A stretch of DNA of 29,935 nt from positions 4,305-34,239 of the forward strand of contig NW_003546861.1 of NCBI RefSeq assembly GCF_000090795.2, read 5' to 3'. The stretch comes from Amphimedon queenslandica (taxonomy: Eukaryota > Porifera > Demospongiae > Haplosclerida > Niphatidae). Positions within the stretch are counted from its first letter, which is position 1, and every line of letters starts with the position of its first letter. Of this stretch, positions 20,161-29,935 are shown piece by piece. The translations under genes were made by a program, and so were the position numbers. The notes below the pieces were generated by a model. It was given only the letters and a program-made list of their open reading frames with translations, made no database searches and had not been told where the DNA came from.

Positions 20161-20335
20161 GAATAGTTCTTCTCCTCAATGACAGTCCTGTCTTTCTGTC
20201 CCTTTGCCTTTGGATTGGAACGGTTGCAGCCTGGTTAAGGAATTCTTATTTTTTCAATCACTAGTCTATAGTAGATCTTTAGACATTATTGCTCTAAATG
20301 AATCTTCAGATTCCCCTCATTTTTTCATTGTGTGT
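20161..20335 (+). pseudogene. Start of ORF2 endonuclease domain (truncated)
   Basis: Directly after ORF1 the + strand reads SLVKEFLFFQSLVYSRSLDI then IALNES, matching the beginning of an APE-type endonuclease (the NARS...K...L...Y...DI..(T/L)NE region). Coding similarity stops near 20330; no reverse transcriptase follows. It supports the reading of 18550-20335 as a 3'-truncated or deleted non-LTR element. Confidence 0.5.
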
Positions 20336-20840
20336 GTCACGGTTCAGTTTCATTTCTTAATATCTTAAGTTTATTTCTAGGCAACGCATGTTTACGTGGT
20401 AGTCCCTCCAAAATTCTCTTGTCCTTGTTTTCCTTTTACAATTCTTGTAGATTTGCATTAGTATTATTTTGAACAGATATATGTTATTATTATTACTTCA
20501 TTTCTTCATTGGTTTTTATGGCAGGTGGTAGGCTAAACTGTTTCCCTTCTTTCTAGGCGCTCTATATATACCTTTTAGCTACTTGTGATAGTTCCTTGGA
20601 CTTCTCATACATTGAACAGTAACAATCTGTTTCCTATTCTTCAATCGCTTTGTGTATTAGTGCAGCAAGCCCTGTTTGTAGACTAACTACATGATGATGG
20701 TTTTTACCTCTTTAACTGAGTAGAGCCACAAACTAGCAGCTTCTAACTATAGGATCTGTAAGAGGAAGGTTAGATAAAGCCTACAAACTCTCTACTTTTC
20801 CCGTAAAACCAGTTTCAAAACTTTTTACACATAAAAAGCC
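20336..20840. other. No recognised feature
   Basis: T-rich non-coding sequence, possibly decayed ORF2. I cannot find endonuclease or polymerase motifs here. Confidence 0.4.
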
Positions 20841-20844
20841 ATGC

Positions 20845-20920
20845 GCGACTATAGTCGCTCATATGCCATCTCTAATGTTGTGGTTGCGACTATAGTCGTA
20901 AGTATCTGTCAAAGAGTTAA
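20845..20920. repeat. Paired CGACTATAGTCG palindromes next to TTAA
   Basis: GCGACTATAGTCGC (20845-20858, perfect 14-bp palindrome) and GCGACTATAGTCG (20886-20898) are followed by CTGTCAAAGAGTTAA (ending 20920). Read on -, this is TTAACTCTTTGACAG then the two palindromes, resembling a TTAA-anchored transposon end with internal binding sites. Confidence 0.55.
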
Positions 20921-20924
20921 AGAA

Positions 20925-21386
20925 CAGTACAAGCATACATGTTAAGTTTATTTTTAAAAGGGAGCTAGGGACACTTGAAGTACCTGTTCAAATGCTAAAC
21001 TATTTTCCACCTGCTAACTTTTAGTCAAAATGCAGAAAGTATTTTATAATTCTTGTTATAAACATAAATAATCAAAAATAATTTGTAATTGTGGTAATAC
21101 AAAGTAGAGCATGTCTGCACACAATATCTAACAAATAGTTGTAGATATCAATTACTCAGAAGTCAAGAAGCAAGGCTAGATAGAAACAGAGCCTACTAGA
21201 ACAGCCTCGAAACCATGCCCATCTGACGAAGTGCCAAATAAAGCTTGAAAACACAGAAACATACTGTTTTTACTTCATAAATGGTTATAAGCAGCAGTAT
21301 GCATCTCGACGCATTAATGCATTACTGACCATTTCTAAGACCCACCCCCAGACGCATTAACATGACATTGACCATGAAAGGGTTAA
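20925..21386 (+). repeat. TTAA-anchored repeat, copy 2
   Basis: Shares ACAGTACAAGCATACATG, GGGACACTTGAAGTACC, TTTTAGTCAAAATG, AGAGCATGTCTGCACAC and AAACCATGCCCATCTG with the other copies. It ends GACCATGAAAGGGTTAA at 21386, the reverse complement of the copy 1 start with one change. Near its end GACGCATTAATGC and GACGCATTAAC form a spaced pair, as in the preceding end. Its left end is cut. Confidence 0.7.
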
Positions 21387-21779
21387 TTAACTTCAAATAG
21401 TGAAGTGTAGATGGCTCTGTAGCATTTGTCACACATGCACCAACAAAGTGCCTCATGTCTTTATTACTAAATGATTTTTTCTGCTGTTGTTTTAAGAAGC
21501 ATAATATAAAAACGTTATAATTCATCTTCACTTCTTTGCTTTCAGAGTCTGTGACATTGAAATCATCTAGCGATAAATGGTCATATGAGTATCTGTTGCT
21601 ACGTAAATTTAGAGCATTAGTATCAATGGTACTTTTTAAATTTCTGATAGCTACAATGCATCGTATCTTGGGTCCTAGATTTTTAACTTTTTGTGGTAAG
21701 CTGGATGGGGAATACCTAGGATGTTGTAATGTACGAAAAACTGTTGTAGGTTGTTATAGCTGAAACATCATTGAAAACG
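21387..21779. other. No clear gene; one coding-like trace
   Basis: On - at about 21412-21500 the frame reads KKSFSNKDMRHFVGACVTNA and then EPSTLHYLK. On + a 75-codon frame lies at 21536-21763. Neither shows a recognisable domain. Confidence 0.3.
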
Positions 21780-22085
21780 GAGGCTCATTGATAGTTCAGA
21801 GGTTTCTATAGCACTGTTGCAGTGACTTCAATGGCTCCATCCACGGTTCATTGGGGGTTACTGTAGCACAAATAGGGTAACTTCATCCATGATTGCAGTA
21901 GACAATGATGGTTGCTGTAGAATAGTTGCAGTGACTTCTGTGGCTACATTCATGGTTGACATAGACGTTGGGGGTTGCCATAGCACAGTGGCAGTGGATA
22001 GGGGGCTCCATCCATGATTGAAGAGGACAATACGGGTTGTTGTAGCATAGTTGCAGTGGATACGGGGCCTTCATCCATAATTAAA
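21780..22085 (+). repeat. Approx. 62-bp tandem repeat
   Basis: Words CATCCATGATTG / CATTCATGGTTG / CATCCATAATTA recur about every 62 bp (near 21888, 21949, 22010 and 22072), each followed by a GGTTGYYGTAGMAYAGTKGC block. Four to five diverged copies are present, one shortened. Pro/Cys-rich peptides on - across it follow from the repeat. Confidence 0.8.
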
Positions 22086-22595
22086 TGACAAAATGGCATT
22101 GGCTGGATAGGTTGCACAGTGAAGTGGTCCATGATAGCTACAATGCTAAGGTACACTGCAGACTGCTGCATGATTCTGCATTATGTCAAAATTATCAACA
22201 CAAATACTGACCATGCTGTAAGTTGCATAGAAGTATTGTGAATTGATATGATTATTCACTATCACTTAGTGACAAACGTAGACTGTGGCATTATATGCTA
22301 CAAGATACCAGTAACAACGAAGTAACTCAGTCAATATTGGCAACAGTGCTTTATATCTCCTCACTTTTCTCTATGGACAAAGCATTGTTGCTAACAACAT
22401 TAGCTCAATTTATCCTAGAAAAATATACAGAAATTAAAAACATTAAAAATATACCTTCATACAGAAATGCACATGACATTAATACTAGTAACACTAACAC
22501 TAAATTTAGCTTCAGGTGGCTTTTAAATTAATTACCCATATACTTACACAAATTTATGTCTTGCATGTGTCCATAGGTCAGTATTAACTTTCATA
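22086..22595. other. Unidentified + strand open frame region
   Basis: A 78-codon frame (22295-22531, + strand) reads SILATVLYISSLFSMDKALL and on to AQFILEKYTEIK. It is amphipathic and protein-like but I recognise no family and see no partner exons. Confidence 0.25.
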
Positions 22596-22599
22596 GAAC

Positions 22600-23030
22600 A
22601 TCTATGCTATTGAAGTATTGTACAATGTAATTAGTATCAGGGCAGTGATGAGTTAACATATTGCTAGGCTTATTACAGGCATTGCAGATGACACATTTTA
22701 ATAGCTGAATCATTTTCTTATATATTTGACTGTAGTGTGTATAACATAGAAGTATTGGGCAACCAGTGGTTATACCAGTGACCTTTGCTGTCTTTTCTGT
22801 AGCGGTGAATAGAGCTTTACCAAGTCTTTGTGACTCACTACTGCATGCAGTAAACATTCATTGAAATGCTCTTCCATTGTAAATGTAACTGTTCCATTTA
22901 AGGATAAAGTCAAGATTACTCGAATGCCATTTGGCTTCCTACATTTCTTTGATTCACATACTTGAGTTTTGAGGTGGGGTTCTTCAACATGTTTTAGTAG
23001 AAACAACTTAACTTCCTCAGTACAAGACAA
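22600..23030 (-). pseudogene. Cys/His-rich remnant, probably from a transposon
   Basis: Minus strand. The upstream block has EEVKLFLLKHVEEPHL, VCESKKCRKPNGIRVILTLS and FTMEEHFNECLLH. After a frameshift near 22860 it continues ALFTATEKTAKVTGITTGCP, LLCYTHYSQIYKKM, then LKCVICNACNKPSNML and HHCPDTNYIVQYF. The CxxC-x2-C and H/C spacing indicates a zinc-binding module. A similar LCxxHY...CxxCxxKP...HxPD arrangement is known to me from uncharacterised transposon proteins of sponges and cnidarians; this is recall and not checked. Confidence 0.4.
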
Positions 23031-23569
23031 CCATTATGTCACATTCCTTGAACCAGCTTTGCAACAAATAAAGCATACTCTTTCAGTAATTATCACTAGA
23101 CATAATAACAAATTATTTAATCACGCATCCTTTCCATATGGTTCTGTTACAATTTATATAATGATGGGACAACAGTTTTTAAAAGTATTGTTTTAAAGCT
23201 TAGGTATTAATGTAAGATATCATGCTACTGGATTTCACTTTCCTCTCAAGATACATGTTTGTAATACAATTAAATGTGGTCTATGAAATTACTCTTACCT
23301 TACTTCAGTTGGACTTCTCACCTAAAGTGCTGTTGTTTTGTAATATTACCAGCGCTATGCCTTTTAAAATTTTTTTAATGATTATCAAAAAAAAAATGCA
23401 TTGGATGAGTGTATCAACTGCTCATAAAAATCTTTGATTATGTATTGACTTCCGGTAGTGTGAGTCTGCGCTGCATGTAGTAGTTTATCATTACAGAGAA
23501 AGACAGCAATATAACAGCACTAAAAAGTTGCTATTAATAAATGTAATTGTTGCAACAATGATCTATCAT
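23031..23569. other. No recognised feature
   Basis: AT-rich; open frames at 22969-23196 and 23222-23437 (+) show no domain and are hydrophobic by composition. Confidence 0.4.
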
Positions 23570-24037
23570 TGTGAGAGCATTTGCATTAAAGAATCATTAA
23601 GTTTTAGCAGATTCCAATACAAACCAATTGAAAGAGGTGGGTGTGGTCTCAAGTCTGTGCCAGAACTCTCTTTCTAGCCTTGTTTCTTGACTTTTGAATC
23701 ATGGAAAGCTACAAAAATTTGCTACACATAGTGTACAGACATGCTCTACTATGTATAACCACTATTACATTTACTATTACATTTATTTCTGTTTGTTCAT
23801 TTTTTTAAGGAGTTATATAATACTTTCATTCATTTTGACTAAAAGTTAACATGAACTATAAAACTTAGCATTGGTACTGGTACTTTAAGTGTCCCTTTGT
23901 CCCACAACAAAAAGAACTTATCATGTATGTTTGTACTGATCTTATTCTCACAACTACCATTACAGCTGTCTTATGGTATGAAACAGCCACATAAAGGATA
24001 ATTTCATTATTTTGATCCCCATCCGTGACAGGGTTAA
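23570..24037 (-). repeat. TTAA-anchored repeat, copy 3 (inverted)
   Basis: Reverse complement of the repeat at 20925-21386 and 17970-18545. It shares CTAGCCTTGTTTCTTGACTT, ACAGACATGCTCTACTATGT, CATTTTGACTAAAAGTTA and AAGTGTCCCTTTGTCCCA. Read on -, it starts TTAACCCTGTCACGG at 24037. The far end near 23570 is not sharp. Confidence 0.7.
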
Positions 24038-26329
24038 TCTATGAATCGTCAAGTGTACATAATTGACAGAGTGCCTAACTGTACTGTAATAGCTGAAATG
24101 TGACCATGTAACCATTTGTTGCATTTAATTGAACATACATGTATTCTGAATTACTAATCTCAGACTGGAATTGCCATTTCTATACTGGGTGTGTAACATA
24201 ATAATTCATTAATCACGTTGTTAAGTCTAAAAAATTGCAGCCGAGTTGTACCAAAAGAATCAGATGACAATTGGATTACCAGTTTTTTTGACCATCTATC
24301 TAACAACTTGCAGTCTTTTTGATGACAAAAAATGCCTGACTGTGACTCAATAGAAGTTGTTTAACCATCCTCCTTTTGGAGGCAACCTTTAGATTGAGAA
24401 TCTTGCTTAAAGGAAAGGAATATGCAGTGCAGGCATTGATGAGAGAGGTTCAGAAGCGTGTCTTAACTTGTCATTGTTCAAAGAGAGAGTTTAAACTAAT
24501 TGATAGCAAGTTTGCAGGTGATTCTACTAATTTTGTTTTGTCCAGGATTTGACGCAAAAGAAAATGATGAAATTAAATCAGAGATTTACTTTGACCTGAA
24601 AAGTGTTTGGCGTACTTCTGAGCCATTTGTTCAGGCAACTGTTCCTTGTAGTTTGAGTCAGGAAATACTTAAAGTGAACAACAAAGATTAGCTGATGGTG
24701 TTATTTGCCAGTGTTCTATGAGACTTTGATGTGATCTGAAACATAAACTAAATAGAATCAAAGCTAAAACACTATCCAGGAAGTTGAAAAGGCAAGAAAG
24801 TTCATCAAGTGCTCAACTGAGCTACATGTCTCCTACCAGTCTAGACAAAAGGAACAGAAATTAGAATGATGAGACGAATGATATAAGAAATTTGTGGATC
24901 ATTTCGTGTCTTTCGATGACCAACAATCTGACAAGATGTCTTCTATAACTTAAGTTAGTAGAAGGAGATCATCAGGACAAATTTCATTGATTATATCATG
25001 CAGGTCAGTTAGAATTTTAACAACACATAATATTGCCACATTGAATAGCTGAGGAGCATGGCGTGAGTCTTTTAATGAAGGAATTATGGAAGCAAGACAT
25101 TGATAGTCATAGTGAATTTCAACAATTTCAGACGCATCAATAATGTAACAGTAATTTTTACGTGTTGGTTTTGAAATAAGTGATGCCAAAATTTGCTGTT
25201 CTAGTTAGGAACTAGAACAAAGGCAAAAGAGTGGAATATGATCACTGTAAGAATGGGAACGTTACGTAAAATAATTCTCTCTTATATTATTATATATTTA
25301 TAAACAAGAAGCCTTGCAGCTTATAATGCAATAAAATATTTTGGAATTGTACTGTTTCCATGTCATTCTAGTTTACAGAGCTATACTGGTGTATTTCTCA
25401 AAGAACCTGAAGCACACAGTACCTTCATTTAGCAACAGGTGGCATGACTCGTATTACACTGTCAACGAAAAGTTATACCTGGAAAACCAGAGTCAAAGAG
25501 GGATATTGCATTGATAAACGATGAAGTTAAATTGAAATGCTGTCACTCAAAGACATTTACTAGACACTTAACAGCAGCAGTACTCAGTAAAGTAACTATT
25601 ATGCTTTCATTATATTGCAGGAAGTTAACTAGCGATTATAATATGACAATCACCTACTTGACAAGTAGAAGCACAATGGATAGCAAATTTACATTGTCTT
25701 GTGTCATGGAAACCAAAAACTTTTTCAAGTACCTAGCCTTTAAGATTTCTATTGGTTTTTGATGGTGCCTTCAGTAATCTATCACATCAAGTAATGATAT
25801 TCCTATTGATTTATTGCATAGCAATTCACAGGAGGAAGTCATACATATGACATTGTGTTATACTGCAAAAACTAATGTGTCAAATTAACCCATGCAAAGT
25901 AAAATTAACTGCAAATGCTTTGGTTAAATTAATTGATCAGTGGTGATACGAAACTCTGATGTTTAAAATCACCATTTTAGAGTTAATTTAGCACTGTTGC
26001 ATGGTTGAATGTGGTTAAGTTGGTTGATTTAACTTGAAGTGGTTTAGTTTTATGTTATGATTAGTTGAAAATTGTCACAACTGCAGTTAATTAAACTCTA
26101 ATTTATCATTCATAAAGGGAGGAAATAAAGAGTATATACATAGGACACAATGAGAGAATAACAGTGAGTAATATTGCATTAGTTTTCTATTATAGGTCAA
26201 AGTAAAAATGAGCTGGAATACAGAGAGAAAAGAAAGATAGTATGGGCAAAAAATATGATCAGAAGAGAAATAAATAAGTTAACATACATAATATGATGGG
26301 CTGACATGATCAACATGTCCTACATTACA
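24038..26329. other. Long stretch with only weak coding traces
   Basis: No gene can be supported. Traces: + strand 24395-24530, LLKGKEYAVQALMREVQKRV; + strand 24500-24691, EIYFDLKSVWRTSEPFVQ; - strand 24950-25189, 79 codons ending TDLHDIINEICPDDLLLL, which may belong to the protein family at 26330-29930; + strand about 25420-25510, FSNRWHDSYYTVNEKLYLEN. 25800-26330 is AT-rich with many TTAA words and no coding signal. Confidence 0.35.
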
Positions 26330-26665
26330 TTAGTGCATAACTTGTGGATATTTAATTTTGACATATAATGTAATTAAATTGTGAGTTGGAGTGATAATAT
26401 AAGCAAACAAATTTTCTGTGAATTGTACTGTATTGTAAATATTTTCTAAAAGCAGAAGATTGGAAGAATTAATTAATAGAATTTCAGTCAATTTTCCAAA
26501 TAATGGCATGCCTCCATCATCAACAGAAGTCACTACAAAGGCATTATTGGGCAAGTATTTCAGCCCCCGTACTTGAACCCACTTCAATCTAGAAACGAGG
26601 TCCTCAGTTGTGCAATCTGGTAGTGTTTTTGTATCAATGTAATCAATTCTCCATCCTCATAAGTT
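26330..26665 (-). pseudogene. Unnamed Cys-rich family, C-terminal fragment
   Basis: Minus strand: DCTTEDLVSRLKWVQVRGLK, then YLPNNAFVVTSVDDGGMPLF, GKLTEILLINSSNLLL and FAYIITPTHNLITLY, TAA-bounded at 26330. The pattern V.G..Y.....V........P.FG.....L is typical of the end of the same uncharacterised protein whose earlier parts lie at 27008-27832 and 29440-29930, as I recall it. It probably belongs to the same broken gene. Function is unknown; a transposon origin is likely but unproven. Confidence 0.45.
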
Positions 26666-26843
26666 AGTCGCTTGGATTGTAAAATGGGGCCACGTATCGA
26701 TTCATCATTACAAAGGGTCTTTGTATGAATATGATAAATGATAAGCAAGCCATAATTGATGACACTTTGCCAGAGTTAGTGTCAAGTTTTAAAGTTACTT
26801 AAACGTGAAGCTTGCATAAAAAAATTAATTTTGCTTCATGTCG

Positions 26844-26873
26844 CATGGTCCATGAACAAACCAATGGACCATG
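26844..26873. repeat. Hairpin CATGGTCCAT / ATGGACCATG
   Basis: Perfect 10-bp arms around a 10-nt loop in the spacer between two fragments of the - strand gene. No run of T follows; role unknown. Confidence 0.6.
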
Positions 26874-27007
26874 TCTCAATATCTGATTAGGGTAATGCAC
26901 CACATAATGGAGCTTTGGTATGAAGCTCTCATCCTTGTATATTTCTCAAAAAAGTTGATGATGCTACTCTATCAGTACTCGTATATTAGCTACTACATTA
27001 TCAGTAA

Positions 27008-27832
27008 CTACAGGGGCCAGACAAATTGCCAGAATCTTAGTCACAAAAATTAGACAAAGATAATGGATATGACATTCTGGAATTATCTGTCTAAATATGT
27101 ATGGTAAGATACTTGCCATTGCTAACATCCCTGAAGCAGAATATCGTATCTTTTAGTCTTCCTGAAAATGAGGATTAAGGGGAGGTGTTTTGGAATAGCC
27201 ATAATTAAATGATTTGATTCTTTTGTTTAGTTGATGAACTGTAAAATATATTGAAGGAATGCAATGTTAAATGAATAATTTCAATTGAAAGTTTAATACT
27301 CCTAGAAGGTCGTGCATTATATCATGAGGTAGGCACTCAGCCACAGAGAAACCAGGAACTGTATTTTTTAATACTGTTACAATTAATGCCATATGTTACT
27401 GAAAGTGATGGCTCATTTTCAATTTCTAAACAATGCTGTAGATGGCTATCTGGTGTTCTTACAGTGAATTGCTCTTCAGTGAAAAATCTATATGATGCCT
27501 CTTTATCTGTTAAGCACAATCTACAAAAGTGTTTAGCAAAAGATATCGATTCCTTAAACCCTCCAATGCAATGGTTAGCTAAATTGTCAGCAAGAAAAGC
27601 TAGCAGTGCAGCATGCACAACACCTTCATTGACACTCATGCCAGTACTAGCTAGGAACTTAAGATTATCATCCTGTGGTTCCAGTACTTTGTCAATTCCA
27701 TGTTCTTTCAATAACAGTTACATTAGCTGCAGTCGATAGAAATATTCCTTTAGAGTTTGAGTGATATCGTGGATTGAGATTTGTGAGTGAAAAATATGAG
27801 TCCCAGCTTTTTTTTAACGTTTGAACCCAAAG
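27008..27832 (-). pseudogene. Unnamed Cys-rich family, middle fragment
   Basis: Minus strand, continuing the gene from 29440-29930 past an insertion. Block 1 (27832-27337): after GSNV and frameshifts, EHGIDKVLEPQDDNLKFLAS, then EGVVHAALLAFLADNLANHC, IGGFKESISFAKHFCRLCLT, FFTEEQFTVRTPDSHLQHC and SVTYGINCNS. The Cys/His set (HFCRLC ... HLQHC) suggests a zinc site. Block 2 (about 27152-27008): SASGMLAMASILPYIFRQII and VTKILAICLAPVV, a hydrophobic helical segment. The protein family is one I recall as frequent and uncharacterised in sponges, cnidarians and fish. No catalytic motif is recognised. At least two frameshifts. Confidence 0.55.
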
Positions 27833-27950
27833 CAGGGGCGGATCTAAGGTGGATTTTCTGGTGTTGCAACCCCCCCAAAACATTCTAACTCAAAAATTTT
27901 TTTGTTTTATTGTTACAACAGTGGTAAAAGTGCTAACCACCTAGTTTATA

Positions 27951-28198
27951 AAGAACATAAAAAAATTTAAAAAATAAGATGAAGTAGGATTCCGAATGAC
28001 CAATGAAAATATGAAATGAAAATTCTACTCGTGACGCAAATTCAACTCTACATTGTACTTTTAATATTATTACGTAACAATTACAGATCACCTTGCAATG
28101 TAGAGTAGAATTTGCGTCACGAGTAGGATTTTCATTTTGTATTTTCATTCATCATTCGGAATCCTACTTCATCTTGTTTTTTTAAATTTATGTTCTTG
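27951..28198. repeat. Foldback with approx. 100-bp arms
   Basis: Arms 27951-28055 and 28096-28198 are near-perfect reverse complements around a 40-nt loop. They share ATGAAGTAGGATTCCGAATG, TTCTACTCGTGACGCAAATT and CTACATTG. It lies inside the CAGGGGC element, so it is a MITE inserted into it or its own internal part. Confidence 0.9.
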
Positions 28199-28318
28199 TT
28201 TGTGTTGATTTTTTAATAATATTTCGTATTTTCGTTGGTCGTTCAGAATCCTACTTCATCTTTTTTTATAAATTTTTTATGTTCTTGTTTGTGTTGATTT
28301 TTAAAATAATATTTATAG
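28140..28318 (+). repeat. Tandem copy of the foldback's outer arm
   Basis: Two direct copies of about 90 bp, each with GAATCCTACTTCATCTT, then TTTATGTTCTTGTTTGTG and TTGATTTTT, overlapping the right arm of the foldback. The second copy (28229-28318) is the outer part of an arm only. Confidence 0.85.
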
Positions 28319-28979
28319 TATTTCTTTAGTTGCAATTGTGATACTTGTTGATTTTACACAAACAATAATTTTCTTTATTATTATCATTGTTATAACATTT
28401 ATGACACAGAGACAGCATCAAATAGACATGCTGAAGGAATTAGTCTTGACACAAGTCCTTGTTCAAGAACCTGTGAGCTAAGAGTGTCCATCTTCCCTGC
28501 TATTCCTGTTCTTCCAGGCTGTTGTCAAGTTCATAATTATCATTGCATATCATAAGTCATAACATTAACTAATTGTTTGTTTTTTTTAATAAAATAAAAT
28601 AACACACTTGATAAAACAGTAACATGTAAAATCAATACCTTCTTTTAGCTGGAAACCTCCACTAAAGTATTGCAGTAAGTTGATTCCAAGCATAGCTTGG
28701 TAAAATAACTTGCTTCTTCCAGAGCTACAGATCTGAGCATGCGCGACCACAGCCAAATTTTGGAGCACATGGCAAGCTTCTTTAATTAACAAAATGGCGG
28801 CATGCAGCTAAGATGGCTCGATCCAGCAGTCACAGTATTACTTTTTCCTTACTTGAAGAATGATCTGATCGGACATGGACCTGCGCAGACTGTTGGAGTA
28901 GATTGGTGTAAGAATTATCCTTGTAGCACCAACCAATACTGAGATACACACTGACAACTGGATTGACAGGACTTCTGAC

Positions 28980-29010
28980 TTGATGATGATGATGATGATG
29001 ATGATGAAGA
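28980..29010 (+). repeat. (GAT)n microsatellite
   Basis: About nine GAT units followed by GAAGATGA. The poly-Ile and poly-Ser frames on - come from it. Confidence 0.95.
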
Positions 29011-29439
29011 TGAAAAAAGGTGGCTGAACATAACGGCCGGTTTGCCGATTTTTGAACTTTTTCTTAGACAAGGTCTAGGGCCATGCTAGTGGTACCAATG
29101 GAGTCCTCTGGTCAAAATGAGGTCCTCTAAGAAGTCTGGTAAGCATAGGAGCTTGTTTTCCTGGTATAGCAAGGCTGCAAAAGTCGTGGCAGCCATTTTG
29201 TTTGGGGGAGAATCCTACTTAGTAACGCTACCACGTTACTAATAGCAACATTACTGCAGTTAATGAATATAATTAACAAAGAATGAGCTCCAAAAATGGT
29301 GGAAAAGTTTATTTTCATGTCATTTTAACCACCAAATGGCGCCAAAAAGGGAGCATGGCCAAAATTGCGGTGCGCTTCATGCGCCATTTTATTTCTCCAC
29401 CCCTCCGTATGCAAAATCCTGGATCAGCCCCTGCAAAGG

Positions 29440-29930
29440 ATTACAAACCTCTAACTCATCATAGTAACCCACAATTTGAAGGGCGTCAGGATGCCAACCT
29501 TGATTACTTTAGGTTCTTAAGTACAAAAGAGTCAATAATACACAATCTATTTATACTACAGGATAAACTATATGCTTCAGCAACTTAATCACAATCCATG
29601 GGCACAGCCTACATGTACATAATAACATGCATTAAAACTTACAGGCACACTAAAATTTTTCTTAAAATATTTTTCCTGTAAATAGTTGGTTTCCAACCAA
29701 GACAAAGGATCACTTAAGGTGCCAAACACATCCTCTTCAAAGTTATTTGAATGAGACTCGTCAATTCCAATTTCTGCTAATTTATGTCGTACTCCAGCTT
29801 CTAGCCACACCACAGTCTGTGCAAAAATTTCTCTGGCACCATCTACTACATTATTAATTGCAACCTGTGAAACTCCTCGTATAGCTCTCATCTTCAGTAT
29901 AAATAATGCTGCCGCCTCTTTTTGCTTCAC
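29440..29930 (-). pseudogene. Unnamed Cys-rich family, N-side fragment
   Basis: Runs in from the window edge on -. Exon (29930-29643): QKEAAALFILKMRAIRGVSQ, NNVVDGAREIFAQTVVWLEA, HSNNFEEDVFGTLSDPLSWL and TNYLQEKYFKKNFSVP, ending at a clean CCT|GTAAGTTTT donor. A later exon (about 29520-29440) has NQGWHPDALQIVGYYDELEV and CNPL, where the CAGGGGC element interrupts. It belongs with 27008-27832 and probably 26330-26665, about 3.6 kb of gene when the insertion is included. Helix-rich, no recognised catalytic site. The first exon is free of stops, so this fragment is better kept than the rest. Confidence 0.6.
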
Positions 29931-29935
29931 AGTGT

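Larger units (their letters stand above)
27833..29433. mobile_element. CAGGGGC-ended element with 5-bp duplication
   Basis: Left end CAGGGGCGGATCTAAGG (27833); right end on - CAGGGGCTGATCCAGG (ending 29433). CAAAG flanks both sides (27828-27832 and 29434-29438). On -, removing the element and one copy rejoins the codons for C-N-P-L and G-S-N-V, so the boundaries are exact. CAGGGG ends with 5-bp duplications recall a hAT-like group, but no transposase is seen, so the class is open. It contains a large foldback, a GAT microsatellite and several AAAATGGC words; on - at 29196 one opens a 36-codon frame, MAATTFAALLYQENKLL. Confidence 0.8.

Noticed and set aside
17970-21386. One 3.4-kb piggyBac element bounded by the two TTAACCCTTTCAYGG ends
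   Set aside because: The bodies next to both ends are direct copies of the same repeat, so two truncated repeat copies around a retrotransposon piece explain it better than one element; no piggyBac transposase lies between.
27386-27739. 117-codon + strand frame
   Set aside because: Antisense to the Cys-rich family fragment with the recognisable zinc-site motifs.
27933-28148. 71-codon - strand frame with palindromic peptide
   Set aside because: It crosses the foldback arms and is a by-product of the inverted repeat.
28838-29071. 77-codon - strand frame with poly-Ile
   Set aside because: The run comes from the GAT microsatellite; no domain on either side.

Overview
The window looks like a transposon graveyard in an invertebrate animal genome. 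It is AT-rich, has short introns (about 37 to 71 bp), and holds no intact long reading frame, tRNA, rRNA or CRISPR array. A sponge, or another early-branching animal such as a cnidarian, fits best: the decayed genes (Harbinger transposase plus MADF/BESS partner, RecQ-helicase element, BEL/Pao, DUF7869-type and PHD-ORF1 elements) are, as I recall, families that are abundant in such genomes. I cannot name the species. No confident host gene is present; almost every coding trace belongs to a mobile element and carries frameshifts or stops.

Layout. (1) 1-649: a possible exon tail, then a 198-bp tandem duplication. (2) 649-8120: a three-level nest. A 9-bp-unit GACACT minisatellite is split by a Harbinger/PIF element (1146-7675). 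Its transposase exon is in turn split by a 3,662-bp element (2835-6496) with 67-68 bp inverted ends and a 9-bp target duplication. The inner element carries a zinc-finger/DUF6589-like protein on + and a RecQ-family helicase on -, and the helicase's last piece lies inverted. (3) 8661-9934: a BEL/Pao Gag fragment fused to the tail of a reverse-transcriptase gene. (4) 9945-12350: dispersed repeats and a 59-bp minisatellite split by a 648-bp TA-flanked element. (5) 12351-15436: a long decayed DUF7869-type gene on -, hosting a cluster of oppositely oriented repeats. (6) 15675-17262: the end of a Gypsy pol and an unidentified - strand remnant. (7) 17970-24037: three copies of a TTAA-anchored repeat, around the ORF1 and endonuclease start of a non-LTR retrotransposon, a 62-bp tandem array and a Cys/His-rich remnant. 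(8) 26330-29930: fragments of an unnamed Cys-rich protein family on -, split by a 1,601-bp CAGGGGC-ended element with an exact 5-bp duplication and a 100-bp-arm foldback inside.

How the genes relate. They do not form a host pathway. Two are paired systems: Harbinger transposase with a MADF/BESS DNA-binding partner, and, in the inner element, a putative transposase tail-to-tail with a RecQ helicase. Several unrelated elements share an ACGTCA-plus-GC-box layout just upstream of their start codons, which suggests convergent use of CREB/ATF-type promoters. The helicase element, with its hairpin ends, 9-bp duplication and internal inversion, is the best candidate for a little-described system.
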